A stretch of 34,933 nt of DNA from an uncultured Spirochaetaceae bacterium (GTDB lineage: Bacteria > Spirochaetota > Spirochaetia > Sphaerochaetales > Sphaerochaetaceae). The stretch is from assembly GCA_944389075.1 (NCBI GenBank), contig CALXLA010000025.1, forward strand, positions 1 through 34,933, given 5' to 3'. Positions 24,675-32,036 of this stretch are shown here, piece after piece; positions within the stretch are counted from its first letter, which is position 1, and each line of letters begins with the position of its first letter. The translations under genes were made by a program, and so were the position numbers. Under the pieces are notes generated by a model. That model was not told the origin of the DNA and ran no database searches. It saw only the letters and a program-made list of their open reading frames with translations.

Positions 24675-26033
24675 CTAACTCTTTTTGCTGAAAGCCGCTA
24701 TCATAGCGGTTTTTATATTGCTGACATTTATGTTCCGTATTTGTGATGACGGCTTACTATCTGAAGAGAGGACCTTCTCGAAGCCCATATCATAAAGAGC
24801 CTTCAGTCTGCGTTCCTTGAAAACCACAGGCCTGACCTCTCCTGCCAGCGTAAGTTCTCCAAAGCATGCCAGCCTGCTTTCAAGCGGGATATCAAGGCGG
24901 GAGGAATACAAAGCGAGGGCAAGGGCAAGTTCTATTGAGACTTCGCTGAGCTTTATGCCTCCTGCAACATTCACATAGATATCCTGATTCGTGAGATCAA
25001 GTCCTGCATGGCGCTGAAGAATCGCAGCAACCCTGCTTACTCTCGCACTGTCGATCCTGTCTGAATATATCCGCTGGAAACCGCTTTTCGCAGGAACGAC
25101 AAGAGCCTGGATCTCAACAACAAACGTACGGCTCCCTTCCACAACAGGCGTAAAGGCTATGCCTGAAGGCAATGCACCTTCACGAGAGGAAAGAAAAGCA
25201 GAAGCCGGATCGGAGACAGGATGAAGACCTGTCTCATCCATCGTGAACAGCCCTATCTCATCAACAGAGCCGAACCTGTTCTTGCTTGCCCTGAGAAGCC
25301 TGAGGCCAGTCTCTGCGCTCTCGAAGTACAGGACAGTATCAACCATATGCTCGACAATCTTAGGACCTGCCAGAGCACCTTCCTTTGTCACATGTCCTAT
25401 GAAGAAAATGGAGGCATTGAGTTTCTTTGCGATAAGGGACAGTTCCATGCAGCAAGCTCTTACCTGATTTGGAGAGCCTGCTGTTGACGCAATAGACGTG
25501 CTGTAGAGCGTCTGCAATGAGTCAATGACAATATAACTCGGCTTAATGCGTTCAATCGTCTCAGAAAGCGCCTCAAGCCTTGTATCGCAGAAGATGGAGA
25601 TGGACTCCGTCTTCAGTCCAAGCCTTTCAGCCCTCATCTTCACCTGAGATGGTGATTCCTCACCTGAGACATATAAAGCATCGCCATGCGCAGAGAGATT
25701 CGAGAGCATCTGGATCATGATGGTCGATTTGCCGATTCCAGGCTCTCCTCCGACAAGGACGGAGGATGGTTTCATGACGCCACCGCCAAGAACCCTGTCA
25801 AACTCCTTCATGCCAGAGCTGACGCGTTCAGCACTCTCTCCGGACACTTCGGAAAGCTTTTTAACATTGCTGTCCATCACAGCAGAAGCTGTTTCCTTTC
25901 CCTTCTGCTTCACCGCAGGTCTGAACTCTGCAAATGTATTCCATGCGCCGCATTCCGGGCATCTGCCAGCCCATTTAGGCTCAGTATGTCCGCATGATGT
26001 GCAGACATACTGAATCGCATTATCTTTTGCCAT
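24675..26033 (-). CDS. radA: DNA repair protein RadA (Sms)
   Basis: A RecA-like branch-migration ATPase/helicase that processes recombination intermediates. The 452-residue protein has a four-Cys zinc finger at 11-28 (CTSCGHTEPKWAGRCPEC), Walker A GGEPGIGKST near 93-102 and the RadA-specific KNRFGS motif near 256. A Lon-like C-terminal domain includes GGIKLSEVSIELALALALYSS. Its ATG shares a base with the stop of the upstream PPIase gene (TGATG), so translation is coupled. It is the last gene of a parA-parB-PPIase-radA run. Confidence 0.96.
   Translation of the reverse strand: MAKDNAIQYVCTSCGHTEPKWAGRCPECGAWNTFAEFRPAVKQKGKETASAVMDSNVKKLSEVSGESAERVSSGMKEFDRVLGGGVMKPSSVLVGGEPGIGKSTIMIQMLSNLSAHGDALYVSGEESPSQVKMRAERLGLKTESISIFCDTRLEALSETIERIKPSYIVIDSLQTLYSTSIASTAGSPNQVRACCMELSLIAKKLNASIFFIGHVTKEGALAGPKIVEHMVDTVLYFESAETGLRLLRASKNRFGSVDEIGLFTMDETGLHPVSDPASAFLSSREGALPSGIAFTPVVEGSRTFVVEIQALVVPAKSGFQRIYSDRIDSARVSRVAAILQRHAGLDLTNQDIYVNVAGGIKLSEVSIELALALALYSSRLDIPLESRLACFGELTLAGEVRPVVFKERRLKALYDMGFEKVLSSDSKPSSQIRNINVSNIKTAMIAAFSKKS
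24694..24715 (+). terminator. Terminator of the traB-like gene, inside radA
   Basis: CCGCTA-tca-TAGCGG followed by TTTTT. It terminates the plus-strand gene but lies within the last codons of the convergent radA coding sequence. Confidence 0.75.
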
Positions 26034-26974
26034 CAGAAATCAAGAAGCTCCACATCGAAGATGAGGTATGAATCAGGAGGAATGACACCTGGATAACCAT
26101 AATCGCCGTATCCGAGATCTGGCGGGATTATGAGAGTTCTCTTCTCGCCTTTCTTCATTGTCATGAGAGCCTCATTCCATCCTTCGATTACCTGGCCGAC
26201 TGCAAAGACAGCAGGCTCCTTTCTTATAAGGGATGAGTCGAAAATCTTGCCATTGAGAAGCTGTCCCTGATAGTGCACAGTAACTGGGCGGCCATACTTG
26301 GGAGTATCTGTTCCCGAACCTTCTTTAAGGACAATATACCTTAACCCGGTATTGGTTTTTATTGCATCAGGATATCTTCTTTCAATCTCTTCCTCAACCT
26401 TTTTATGCGCAGCCGCCCTGAGTTCCGCAGCTCTTTTCTGGCTTTCAGATACAAGTTTCTCGAAGTTTTCCTCGGATGTATCGAATTTCTCAGCATCTTC
26501 CCCGACTCTGATGATCTTCACGGAATTGATCTTATCATTCTGAGCGATCTTGTTTACGACATCCTGTCCTTCGACTACATGTCCGAATACCGTATGTTTT
26601 CCATCAAGCCAGGGAGTTTCTACATGCGTAATGAAGAACTGGCTGCCATTCGTGCCGGGGCCCGCATTGGCCATTGAAAGGATTCCAGGTCCAGTGTGCT
26701 TGAGCTCAGGATGGAATTCATCCGGGAATTTATAGCCAGGTCCGCCTGTTCCATCACCTCTGGGACATCCGCCCTGAATCATGAAATCGTTTATTACGCG
26801 ATGGAATTTGAGTCCATCATAGAACGGCTTGCCTTTTTCTTTTCTATTAAGTGTTCCTTCAGCCAGCCCTACAAAGTTGCAGACTGTCATTGGACAGCGC
26901 TTGTACTCAAGCTCCAGAAGGATATCACCTTTATCTGTATTGATCTTTGCATAGATGCCATCTTTAAGTTCCAT
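26033..26974 (-). CDS. Dual peptidyl-prolyl isomerase (cyclophilin + FKBP)
   Basis: Two unrelated proline isomerases in one 313-residue chain. Residues 6-157 form a cyclophilin domain ([13 protein letters not shown] with Arg59 and Gln67, NGSQFFIT with Gln112, then Trp122 and His127). A helical, charged linker follows. Residues 205-313 form an FKBP domain ([47 protein letters not shown]). There is no signal peptide, so it works in the cytoplasm as a folding helper. ATG 26974 follows AAGGAG with a 7-base gap; the longer in-frame start at 27007 lies inside parB. Such fusions are known in some bacteria and protists but are uncommon. Confidence 0.92.
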   Translation of the reverse strand: MELKDGIYAKINTDKGDILLELEYKRCPMTVCNFVGLAEGTLNRKEKGKPFYDGLKFHRVINDFMIQGGCPRGDGTGGPGYKFPDEFHPELKHTGPGILSMANAGPGTNGSQFFITHVETPWLDGKHTVFGHVVEGQDVVNKIAQNDKINSVKIIRVGEDAEKFDTSEENFEKLVSESQKRAAELRAAAHKKVEEEIERRYPDAIKTNTGLRYIVLKEGSGTDTPKYGRPVTVHYQGQLLNGKIFDSSLIRKEPAVFAVGQVIEGWNEALMTMKKGEKRTLIIPPDLGYGDYGYPGVIPPDSYLIFDVELLDF

Positions 26975-26984
26975 TATCTTCTCC

Positions 26985-27974
26985 TTAATCTGTATACAGC
27001 TCTTCACCAGCTATCTTTGAATAAATCCGCTCCAAATCACGCTCAGATCTATAGCGGATAACAATCTTCCCTTTATTGAGGTTGCCTGATATCTGGCACT
27101 TAGAGCCGAGAGCAGAGACAAACTTATCCGCTATTTCAGCAATACGAGGATCCTCATCAACCTCCTTTGCAGGCTTGATGAGTTTCTGTCCTTTATTAAG
27201 TTCCTCTGCCCTTTCCTCTGCCTTTCTTACCGATAGCTCCTTGTTTACAATCTCATCCCTGAGAAGAACCCTGTCCCCGGGATTCACAAGGGAAAGTATC
27301 GCTCTTGCATGCCCTGGAGTGATCATACCTGAAATAAGATCATCCTTGAGATCATCGGAAAGCGCCAGAAGCCTTATTGAGTTGGCTATCGCAGATCTGG
27401 ACTTCCCTACAAGATTTCCAACCTCATCCTGGCTCAGACCTGAACGCTGGATAAGATACTGATAGGCAGTTGCTTCTTCTATCGGATTAAGATCTTCCCT
27501 CTGGATATTCTCGACAAGGGACATCTGTATTCTCTGTTGTTCTGTGAGTTTTTTGATTATTACAGGAACTTTATCAAGTCCTGCGATCTTCGCAGCCCTG
27601 AATCTCCTTTCTCCTGCGACTATCGAATACTTACCATGAACAATCTCTTCGACAACTATAGGCTGGATTATTCCCTGCTCCTTTATAGAAGCTGCGAGCT
27701 CCTTCAAGGATTCATCATCAAAAGCCTTTCGCGGCTGATTCGGGTTTGCAGATATATCCTTGATAGGCACATAGATTGCTGAAATCCTGTCAGGATTATC
27801 CTCTGCAGCTTTCTGGACAATCTCCGCAACCTTTTTATATTCTGCTTTCTCCTTCACTTCAGCAGGTTTTGATGTTGTCTTCTCAATCACATTCTCAATC
27901 TGTGAATCAAAATCAAAGCTTCCACCAAAAAGAGAGCCAATTCCTCTTCCTAATCCATGCTTTTTATCAGCCAC
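26985..27974 (-). CDS. parB: Chromosome partitioning protein ParB
   Basis: A DNA-binding CTPase clamp that loads at parS and spreads. The 329-residue protein has a basic N-terminal tail ([15 protein letters not shown]), then [27 protein letters not shown], the CTP-binding [11 protein letters not shown] and [18 protein letters not shown]. The parS-binding HTH follows ([24 protein letters not shown]), and then a C-terminal dimer domain. It overlaps parA by 8 bases. Three parS sites are present about 1.2 kb to the right of parA. Confidence 0.96.
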   Translation of the reverse strand: MADKKHGLGRGIGSLFGGSFDFDSQIENVIEKTTSKPAEVKEKAEYKKVAEIVQKAAEDNPDRISAIYVPIKDISANPNQPRKAFDDESLKELAASIKEQGIIQPIVVEEIVHGKYSIVAGERRFRAAKIAGLDKVPVIIKKLTEQQRIQMSLVENIQREDLNPIEEATAYQYLIQRSGLSQDEVGNLVGKSRSAIANSIRLLALSDDLKDDLISGMITPGHARAILSLVNPGDRVLLRDEIVNKELSVRKAEERAEELNKGQKLIKPAKEVDEDPRIAEIADKFVSALGSKCQISGNLNKGKIVIRYRSERDLERIYSKIAGEELYTD

Positions 27975-28725
27975 GGTTAATCACCTCCTTAGCAAGTTCA
28001 GCAAAAGCCTTAGCTCCGATATTGGATCTGTCATAATAATTGATCGGCAAGCCATGCGATGGAGCTTCTGCAAGTCTGATGCTTCTCGGGATTATGGTTT
28101 TGAAAACCAAATCTCCAAAAAACTCGGAAATATCTTCCACTACTTGCCGATTCAGTAAAGCCCGTTTCTGATACATGGTGAAAAGAATCCCAAGAACTTT
28201 CAGATCAGGATTCAATGATTTCCTCACATTGGAGATTGTTCTCATTATCAGATTCAGGCCTTCCATCGCAAGATATTCACACTGCAACGGAATAATGACA
28301 GAATCCGCCCATGCAAGCGCATTCATTGTCTCGAGGCCAAGAGATGGCGGACAATCAAGAAGTATGTAATCAAATTCAGAATCCAGGTCGCTAAGTACAG
28401 TTTTTAGATAATACTCCCTGTTATTTTGCTCCACCAGCTCTATGGCAAGTCCTGCAACATCAAGAGATCCTGGAATCAAGTAGAGATTCTCAAAAATGGT
28501 TGACTGTACAGCCTCCATTGCCGAGGAATTGCCTACAATGACATCATAGATGTTTTTCTTCTTTGAATCGCCAGAGACAGCTCCTGTAAGGTTACACTGA
28601 GCATCAAAGTCGATAAGAAGAACCTTCTTATTCAATACAGATAAGGCGGAACCCAGGTTAACAGCTGCTGTAGTCTTGCCTACGCCACCTTTCTGATTAT
28701 AGAAAATCACTTTCTGAGCGCTCAT
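27967..28725 (-). CDS. parA: Chromosome partitioning ATPase ParA (Soj)
   Basis: A deviant Walker-A ATPase that moves ParB-bound origins. The 252-residue protein has FYNQKGGVGKTTAAVN (signature lysine and P-loop) at the N-terminus, VLLIDFDAQCNLT and DYILLDCPPSLG. The length is typical of chromosomal Soj, with no N-terminal DNA-binding extension as in plasmid ParA. It is the first gene of parA-parB-PPIase-radA, divergent from the NifU-domain gene. Its promoter places the start point next to the ATG. Confidence 0.96.
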   Translation of the reverse strand: MSAQKVIFYNQKGGVGKTTAAVNLGSALSVLNKKVLLIDFDAQCNLTGAVSGDSKKKNIYDVIVGNSSAMEAVQSTIFENLYLIPGSLDVAGLAIELVEQNNREYYLKTVLSDLDSEFDYILLDCPPSLGLETMNALAWADSVIIPLQCEYLAMEGLNLIMRTISNVRKSLNPDLKVLGILFTMYQKRALLNRQVVEDISEFFGDLVFKTIIPRSIRLAEAPSHGLPINYYDRSNIGAKAFAELAKEVINRG

Positions 28726-28731
28726 ACAACA

Positions 28732-28760
28732 ACATTACACAATCAAATAAAACTTGTCAT
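28732..28760 (-). promoter_or_regulatory. parA promoter
   Basis: On the minus strand ATGACA (28755-28760), a 17-base spacer and TAATGT (28732-28737), only 6 bases before the parA ATG. A leaderless start is likely. Confidence 0.6.
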
Positions 28761-28785
28761 TAAAAAGAATAGCTTTATTTCAATC

Positions 28786-28814
28786 TTGACCGCATTTTTA
28801 ACCTATAGTACATT
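28786..28814 (+). promoter_or_regulatory. Promoter of the NifU-domain gene
   Basis: TTGACC (28786-28791), a 17-base spacer, TACATT (28809-28814). It is back to back with the parA promoter and leaves a leader of about 20 bases with a GGAGGA ribosome site. Confidence 0.65.
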
Positions 28815-28840
28815 ATTTCTACCATATGGAGGAAAATACC

Positions 28841-29098
28841 ATGTCCGTAGAAAAGGAAAACGCAATAAAGGATGCGATCAACGCAATCCGCCCTGCTCTT
28901 CAGAACGATGGCGGAGATATCGAATATATCAGCTATGATGAAGAAGCAAAGAACGTGCATGTCCGTCTCGTAGGCGCTTGTGCTGGATGCCCAATGAGCC
29001 AGCTCACGCTTACAAATGGCGTACAGAGGTATATCAGAGAAACAGTCGACAGGGAACTCACAGTCGTCAATGACAACCAAGTTTCAAGTTATTTCTGA
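28841..29098 (+). CDS. NifU-domain iron-sulfur scaffold protein
   Basis: The 85-residue protein is a single NifU C-terminal domain: IRPALQNDGGDIEYI and the Cys47-x2-Cys50 motif (VGACAGCPMS). It carries an Fe-S cluster and passes it to target proteins. ATG 28841 was chosen because GGAGGA lies 7 bases before it; an upstream in-frame ATG (28826) contains that site and would have none of its own. It has its own promoter and terminator, and no other Fe-S assembly genes are near. Confidence 0.92.
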   Translation: MSVEKENAIKDAINAIRPALQNDGGDIEYISYDEEAKNVHVRLVGACAGCPMSQLTLTNGVQRYIRETVDRELTVVNDNQVSSYF

Positions 29099-29116
29099 TT
29101 CGCATCAGGAAAACAA

Positions 29117-29143
29117 AAGGGGCTGCAAAGCCCCGTTTTTTAT
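29117..29143 (+). terminator. Terminator of the NifU-domain gene
   Basis: GGGGCT-GCAA-AGCCCC (29119-29134), then G and six Ts. The first parS site begins 4 bases later. Confidence 0.9.
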
Positions 29144-29146
29144 AAT

Positions 29147-29162
29147 CGTTTCACGTGAAACA
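29147..29162. promoter_or_regulatory. parS site 1
   Basis: CGTTTCACGTGAAACA, 15 of 16 bases to the known parS consensus TGTTTCACGTGAAACA. Confidence 0.95.
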
Positions 29163-29210
29163 GTGGATAATAACAAAAAAACATGCATCCAATTCACAGC
29201 AAATACACAG

Positions 29211-29226
29211 CGTTTCACGTGAAACA
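29211..29226. promoter_or_regulatory. parS site 2
   Basis: CGTTTCACGTGAAACA, 15 of 16 bases to consensus, 64 bases after site 1. Confidence 0.95.
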
Positions 29227-29330
29227 CCAGCAAAAAAGACATCCCCATCTGAAAACTCCTGTAACAGTTAAACTCCAAACAAAAGAAATCAGGTTTACCA
29301 CACGGAAAAGAAAGATTACAATCACTTGAT

Positions 29331-29346
29331 TGTTTCACGTGAAACA
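29331..29346. promoter_or_regulatory. parS site 3 (perfect)
   Basis: TGTTTCACGTGAAACA, a perfect match, 120 bases after site 2. Confidence 0.97.
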
Positions 29347-29733
29347 ATAATCAAACTCTTTTTAAGTGATTAACGAATTATTTCGCACGGCAAAAATATT
29401 AATTTTCGCTTGCTATTTATTTGATTTCCTGCAATATATTAATGGATTATCTGTCTCCATTTTGAAATTTGAACTTTAAACAATTCCTCGGGGACAAAGA
29501 TTGCGATTTTAAGCGAATTTCCCAATGTTTAGACGATATTTTACTGTATATAGTATCATTTTCTTTTGGGCTTCTTTGCTTATTTATCCTATACAGTAGG
29601 ATAATTTTTTATTGCTTCGGCGCTATGGAAAATAGCCTTTTCAGACATTGTTTTGCTTTGATTTTCTATCATCTGAATGTGGATGAAATTGTGACTAAAA
29701 TATAATCACGAATATCTAAATACTATTAATTCC
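29347..29733. other. AT-rich non-coding stretch right of parS
   Basis: No convincing gene. It is dominated by A/T with runs such as AATATTAATTTTCG and AATATATTAATGG. A single DnaA-box-like word (TTATCCACT on the minus strand, 29162-29170) lies in the parS block. A 78-codon open frame at 29469 has hydrophobic, low-complexity content and no ribosome site and is not called. Confidence 0.4.
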
Positions 29734-29751
29734 TATTAATTTGGATTAATA
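29734..29751. promoter_or_regulatory. Palindrome before the IS1634-like gene
   Basis: TATTAAT-TTGG-ATTAATA, perfect seven-base arms, ending 7 bases before the ATG and overlapping a possible -10 (TAATAT, 29747-29752). A candidate operator. Confidence 0.5.
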
Positions 29752-29758
29752 TCGGTTT

Positions 29759-30979
29759 ATGTACGTTGCTATCTGCGGTCCAAAAGGCAAAGAATCTGTA
29801 AGTATAAGAGAAGATTACATACCACAGGGCTCTGATAAAAAGAAAACAAGGGTTATAAAGAACCTCGGACCCTTGAGGAACCTTATAAAGGATGATCCTG
29901 ATTACATAATCAGACTCAAGGCTGAGGTAAAAAAAGAATCTCAACGCATCAAGGACGAAGGAAATGTCATCATTCTCGCATCCACTGAAGAGATCAACAG
30001 AGCCTCGGACAGTTATAGATATGTGACTATCGGGCATTGTCTTGCAAGAAAGATCTGGTCTTCACTTGAACTCGATTCCATATTGCCAGAATCATTATTC
30101 ACTGCAGTGCTGAAAGCAATCTGCGGAGATGTATCCTCTTTCTATGGCATGATGGAGCATCCTGATCAAGAAAAAGAATTATTGTCCGAACAGATCATCA
30201 GGCAAATAGTTGATTCCATTTCCAGGGTCATGGAAAGGAACTTATCAGAAGCTTTCTGTATTGATATAGGGAGAAACGTCTTCCTCTTTGATGGCAATAT
30301 GATTCCAATTTCAGTTTCGACATTCGACGGCAAATCGATTAATGGTTTTCTGGATGCTATAAGAAGAGCGAGGAAAGACTTCATCATCGACAGCATAACA
30401 GTTATGCCAAGCTGGCATCTTTCATCGGAAGAGAATCTTGCCTTGATTTCAGATGAAGGATACGGCTTCATTGCATATTCTGCATGGATGTCAGAAATAA
30501 CTGGTTCGGAATATAGCTGCAAGGCGAAAATGCGCCTATCTGAAACAGAAATTGTGAAGACTGGAAAAGCCGGTGCTCCGAGGAAATACAGGCACATAAG
30601 CACAAAAACCAGAATATTCCGGCAAGAACAAATCCTCATGACTGACATTGAAACCGACGAGAGAGAAGCTTTTGACCTCTATGAGCGCAGACTCTGGCTT
30701 GAAGATGAGATGAGAAAACTTTCTTCAACTGATACCCTGGTGATATTCCTTTGTCTCATTTTGATTGGATATCTGCAATACAAAGCCGGAAAGGAAATAT
30801 CACTGAAGCAGGCAATACTCAGCGCTTCTGCGATAATCGTTGGGACAGATAATCCATCCTTCCTTGTTACTGTCACAGATTTGTATATAGAAGCTGCAAA
30901 GGCCCTCAATGCACAAACATTAAGAAAAACGATGTCCACAAAGCAGATCAATGAGCTTTTTGCAACGAAATCCAATTAA
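29759..30979 (+). CDS. IS1634-like transposase, degenerate or domesticated
   Basis: A 406-residue intact frame. The start (MYVAICGPKGKESVSIREDYI, then KKTRVIKNLGPLRNLIKDDP) resembles the N-terminus of IS1634/IS4-type transposases, as does the late YERRLWLEDEMRKL (like the Y-x2-R-x-x-IE region that holds the catalytic Glu). In the middle, the second catalytic Asp block, normally ADRG.hS.eN, reads VMPSWHLSSEENLALI, so that Asp is lost. The first DDE block is also poor, and the protein is shorter than the usual 500 or so residues. No terminal inverted repeats were found. Transposition is unlikely; an intact frame without activity suggests either recent decay or reuse as a DNA-binding protein. 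Confidence 0.55.
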   Translation: MYVAICGPKGKESVSIREDYIPQGSDKKKTRVIKNLGPLRNLIKDDPDYIIRLKAEVKKESQRIKDEGNVIILASTEEINRASDSYRYVTIGHCLARKIWSSLELDSILPESLFTAVLKAICGDVSSFYGMMEHPDQEKELLSEQIIRQIVDSISRVMERNLSEAFCIDIGRNVFLFDGNMIPISVSTFDGKSINGFLDAIRRARKDFIIDSITVMPSWHLSSEENLALISDEGYGFIAYSAWMSEITGSEYSCKAKMRLSETEIVKTGKAGAPRKYRHISTKTRIFRQEQILMTDIETDEREAFDLYERRLWLEDEMRKLSSTDTLVIFLCLILIGYLQYKAGKEISLKQAILSASAIIVGTDNPSFLVTVTDLYIEAAKALNAQTLRKTMSTKQINELFATKSN

Positions 30980-30998
30980 CGATACCCAAAAAGAAATG

Positions 30999-31029
30999 TT
31001 GACAAGAGCCAACGGGGGGGGGGTAAAAT
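30999..31029 (+). promoter_or_regulatory. Poly-G-spacer promoter of lipoprotein 1
   Basis: TTGACA (30999-31004), a 19-base spacer ending in ten Gs (31014-31023), then TAAAAT (31024-31029). The G run touches the -10 box. A change of two Gs would restore the ideal 17-base spacing. The expected start is near 31036. Confidence 0.8.
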
Positions 31030-31035
31030 CCTTTT

Positions 31036-31056
31036 AGATTCAATATCTGGAGGATT
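31036..31056 (+). repeat. Conserved leader, copy 1
   Basis: Begins AGATTCAATATCTGGAGG and is identical over 21 bases to 32013-32033. It holds an AGAT/ATCT mini-hairpin and the GGAGG ribosome site. It begins 6 bases after the -10 box in both copies. Confidence 0.9.
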
Positions 31057-31060
31057 TGAT

Positions 31061-31609
31061 ATGAAGAAGACTATCACTCTGCTTCTTGCTGTTATGATGC
31101 TTTTTGCGTTCACAGCATGTAACAATGGAACACCTAGGCCTGGTGATGAACTCACGCTTGATGACAACGCCACAATGGCAAATGGAACAGTAAACTTCAA
31201 GAACAGTGACACAACAGTACTTAGTAAGGTTAGTGGCAACAACTATAAAGTAACAGGCGTTCTTGCAAAAATGAATGCAGCTCAGGCTACAGCATGGGGA
31301 ACTGTTGAAGGATCTCAATATGTTGCTCTTGAAATCCCTACTGGCGTTGACGCGACAACAAGAAGAGGCTGGGTTTCTGCTGCAGATGCCGCAAAATCCG
31401 AACTTGACGATTCTGCATTCAAAGTAATGAATGATTTAAAAGTACTTTCAAAAGACGATGCAACATGGGGAATGATTCTTGCTGTCACAACAGGTGATAC
31501 CCCTCGCACGGATATTGAGGGCAACTATGTCTGGAGAGTAGAGATTACAGAAGACGGCAAAGATACTGTTATTTACACAGTCGATATGTCTGCGTATTTC
31601 ACTGAGTAA
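31061..31609 (+). CDS. Small lipoprotein 1 of the poly-G cassette
   Basis: A 182-residue lipoprotein: signal MKKTITLLLAVMMLFAFTAC with the lipobox Cys20, then a polar linker (NNGTPRPGDE). One beta-rich domain includes YKVTGVLAKMNAAQATAWGT and VALEIPTGVDATTRRG, and the C-terminus has VWRVEITEDGKDTVIYTVDM. A matching arrangement (VKADLESMN, then LALLIDTGE) occurs in the second lipoprotein, so the two share a domain. Likely surface or periplasmic-face anchored; function unknown. AT-leaning codon use differs from the core genes. A strong terminator follows. Confidence 0.85.
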   Translation: MKKTITLLLAVMMLFAFTACNNGTPRPGDELTLDDNATMANGTVNFKNSDTTVLSKVSGNNYKVTGVLAKMNAAQATAWGTVEGSQYVALEIPTGVDATTRRGWVSAADAAKSELDDSAFKVMNDLKVLSKDDATWGMILAVTTGDTPRTDIEGNYVWRVEITEDGKDTVIYTVDMSAYFTE

Positions 31610-31631
31610 TTCTCAAAAAAATAATTTATCA

Positions 31632-31659
31632 GGGCATGCTTATTGGCATGCCTTTTTTT
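31632..31659 (+). terminator. Terminator between lipoprotein 1 and HTH 1
   Basis: GGCATGC-TTATTG-GCATGCC (31633-31652), then seven Ts. The HTH ribosome site (AAAGGAG) begins right after the T-run. Confidence 0.9.
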
Positions 31660-31673
31660 AAAGGAGCCTTTCT

Positions 31674-31883
31674 ATGGGAGAAAGAAAGGAATCCTCCGGA
31701 CTGAAAAGACCATGGATTACTTCAGAAAAACGTCTGGAATGCCTGGAACTTTTCAATAAAGGTTACGGATATAAGAAGACAGCCAGACTGACAGGACTCA
31801 AAATATACACAGTCCGCGATTACTATAAGCGCTACACTATAGGTGACACGTCCTGGGCATATAGATTCTGCCAGAAAGGCTGA
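31674..31883 (+). CDS. Small helix-turn-helix protein 1
   Basis: A 69-residue basic protein: ITSEKRLECLELFNKGYGYKK then TARLTGLKIYTVRDYYKRY, a single HTH like those at the start of IS3-type OrfA proteins, followed by GDTSWAYRF. About 60% identical to HTH 2 by eye over the core. There is no other domain, so it may bind DNA as a small regulator or be a leftover of a transposase. AAAGGAG precedes its ATG by 8 bases. No promoter fits between the lipoprotein terminator and this gene, so it would be made by read-through. It has its own terminator. Confidence 0.75.
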   Translation: MGERKESSGLKRPWITSEKRLECLELFNKGYGYKKTARLTGLKIYTVRDYYKRYTIGDTSWAYRFCQKG

Positions 31884-31886
31884 TAT

Positions 31887-31911
31887 AAGCTGGGTTCTTC
31901 CCAGCTTTTTA
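31887..31911 (+). terminator. Terminator after HTH 1
   Basis: AGCTGGG-TTCTT-CCCAGCT (31888-31906), merging into a T-run. Confidence 0.88.
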
Positions 31912-31976
31912 TATTATTTTCTGATCTACTGGAAATTTTCTCATCAAGTCGATTATTTAAATTATTGAAAATTTGA

Positions 31977-32006
31977 TTGACATCTTCCTAAAGAGGGGGG
32001 TAGTCT
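31977..32006 (+). promoter_or_regulatory. Poly-G-spacer promoter of lipoprotein 2
   Basis: TTGACA (31977-31982), an 18-base spacer ending in six Gs (31995-32000), then TAGTCT (32001-32006). The G run touches the -10 and the conserved leader follows after 6 bases, exactly as in cassette 1. Confidence 0.75.
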
Positions 32007-32012
32007 ATATTC

Positions 32013-32033
32013 AGATTCAATATCTGGAGGATT
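32013..32033 (+). repeat. Conserved leader, copy 2
   Basis: Identical over 21 bases to 31036-31056, including the GGAGG ribosome site of lipoprotein 2. Confidence 0.9.
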
Positions 32034-32036
32034 CGT

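Noticed and set aside
26985-28725. parAB as part of a plasmid or integrated element
   Set aside because: Short Soj-type ParA, chromosomal-type parS sites and core genes on both sides point to the chromosome.
29469-29705. A 78-codon open frame
   Set aside because: Low-complexity hydrophobic product in an AT-rich gap, no ribosome site or promoter.
32001-32011. TATATT at 32006-32011 as the -10 of lipoprotein 2
   Set aside because: It would need a 23-base spacer; TAGTCT aligns with the copy 1 promoter and keeps the same 6-base distance to the leader.
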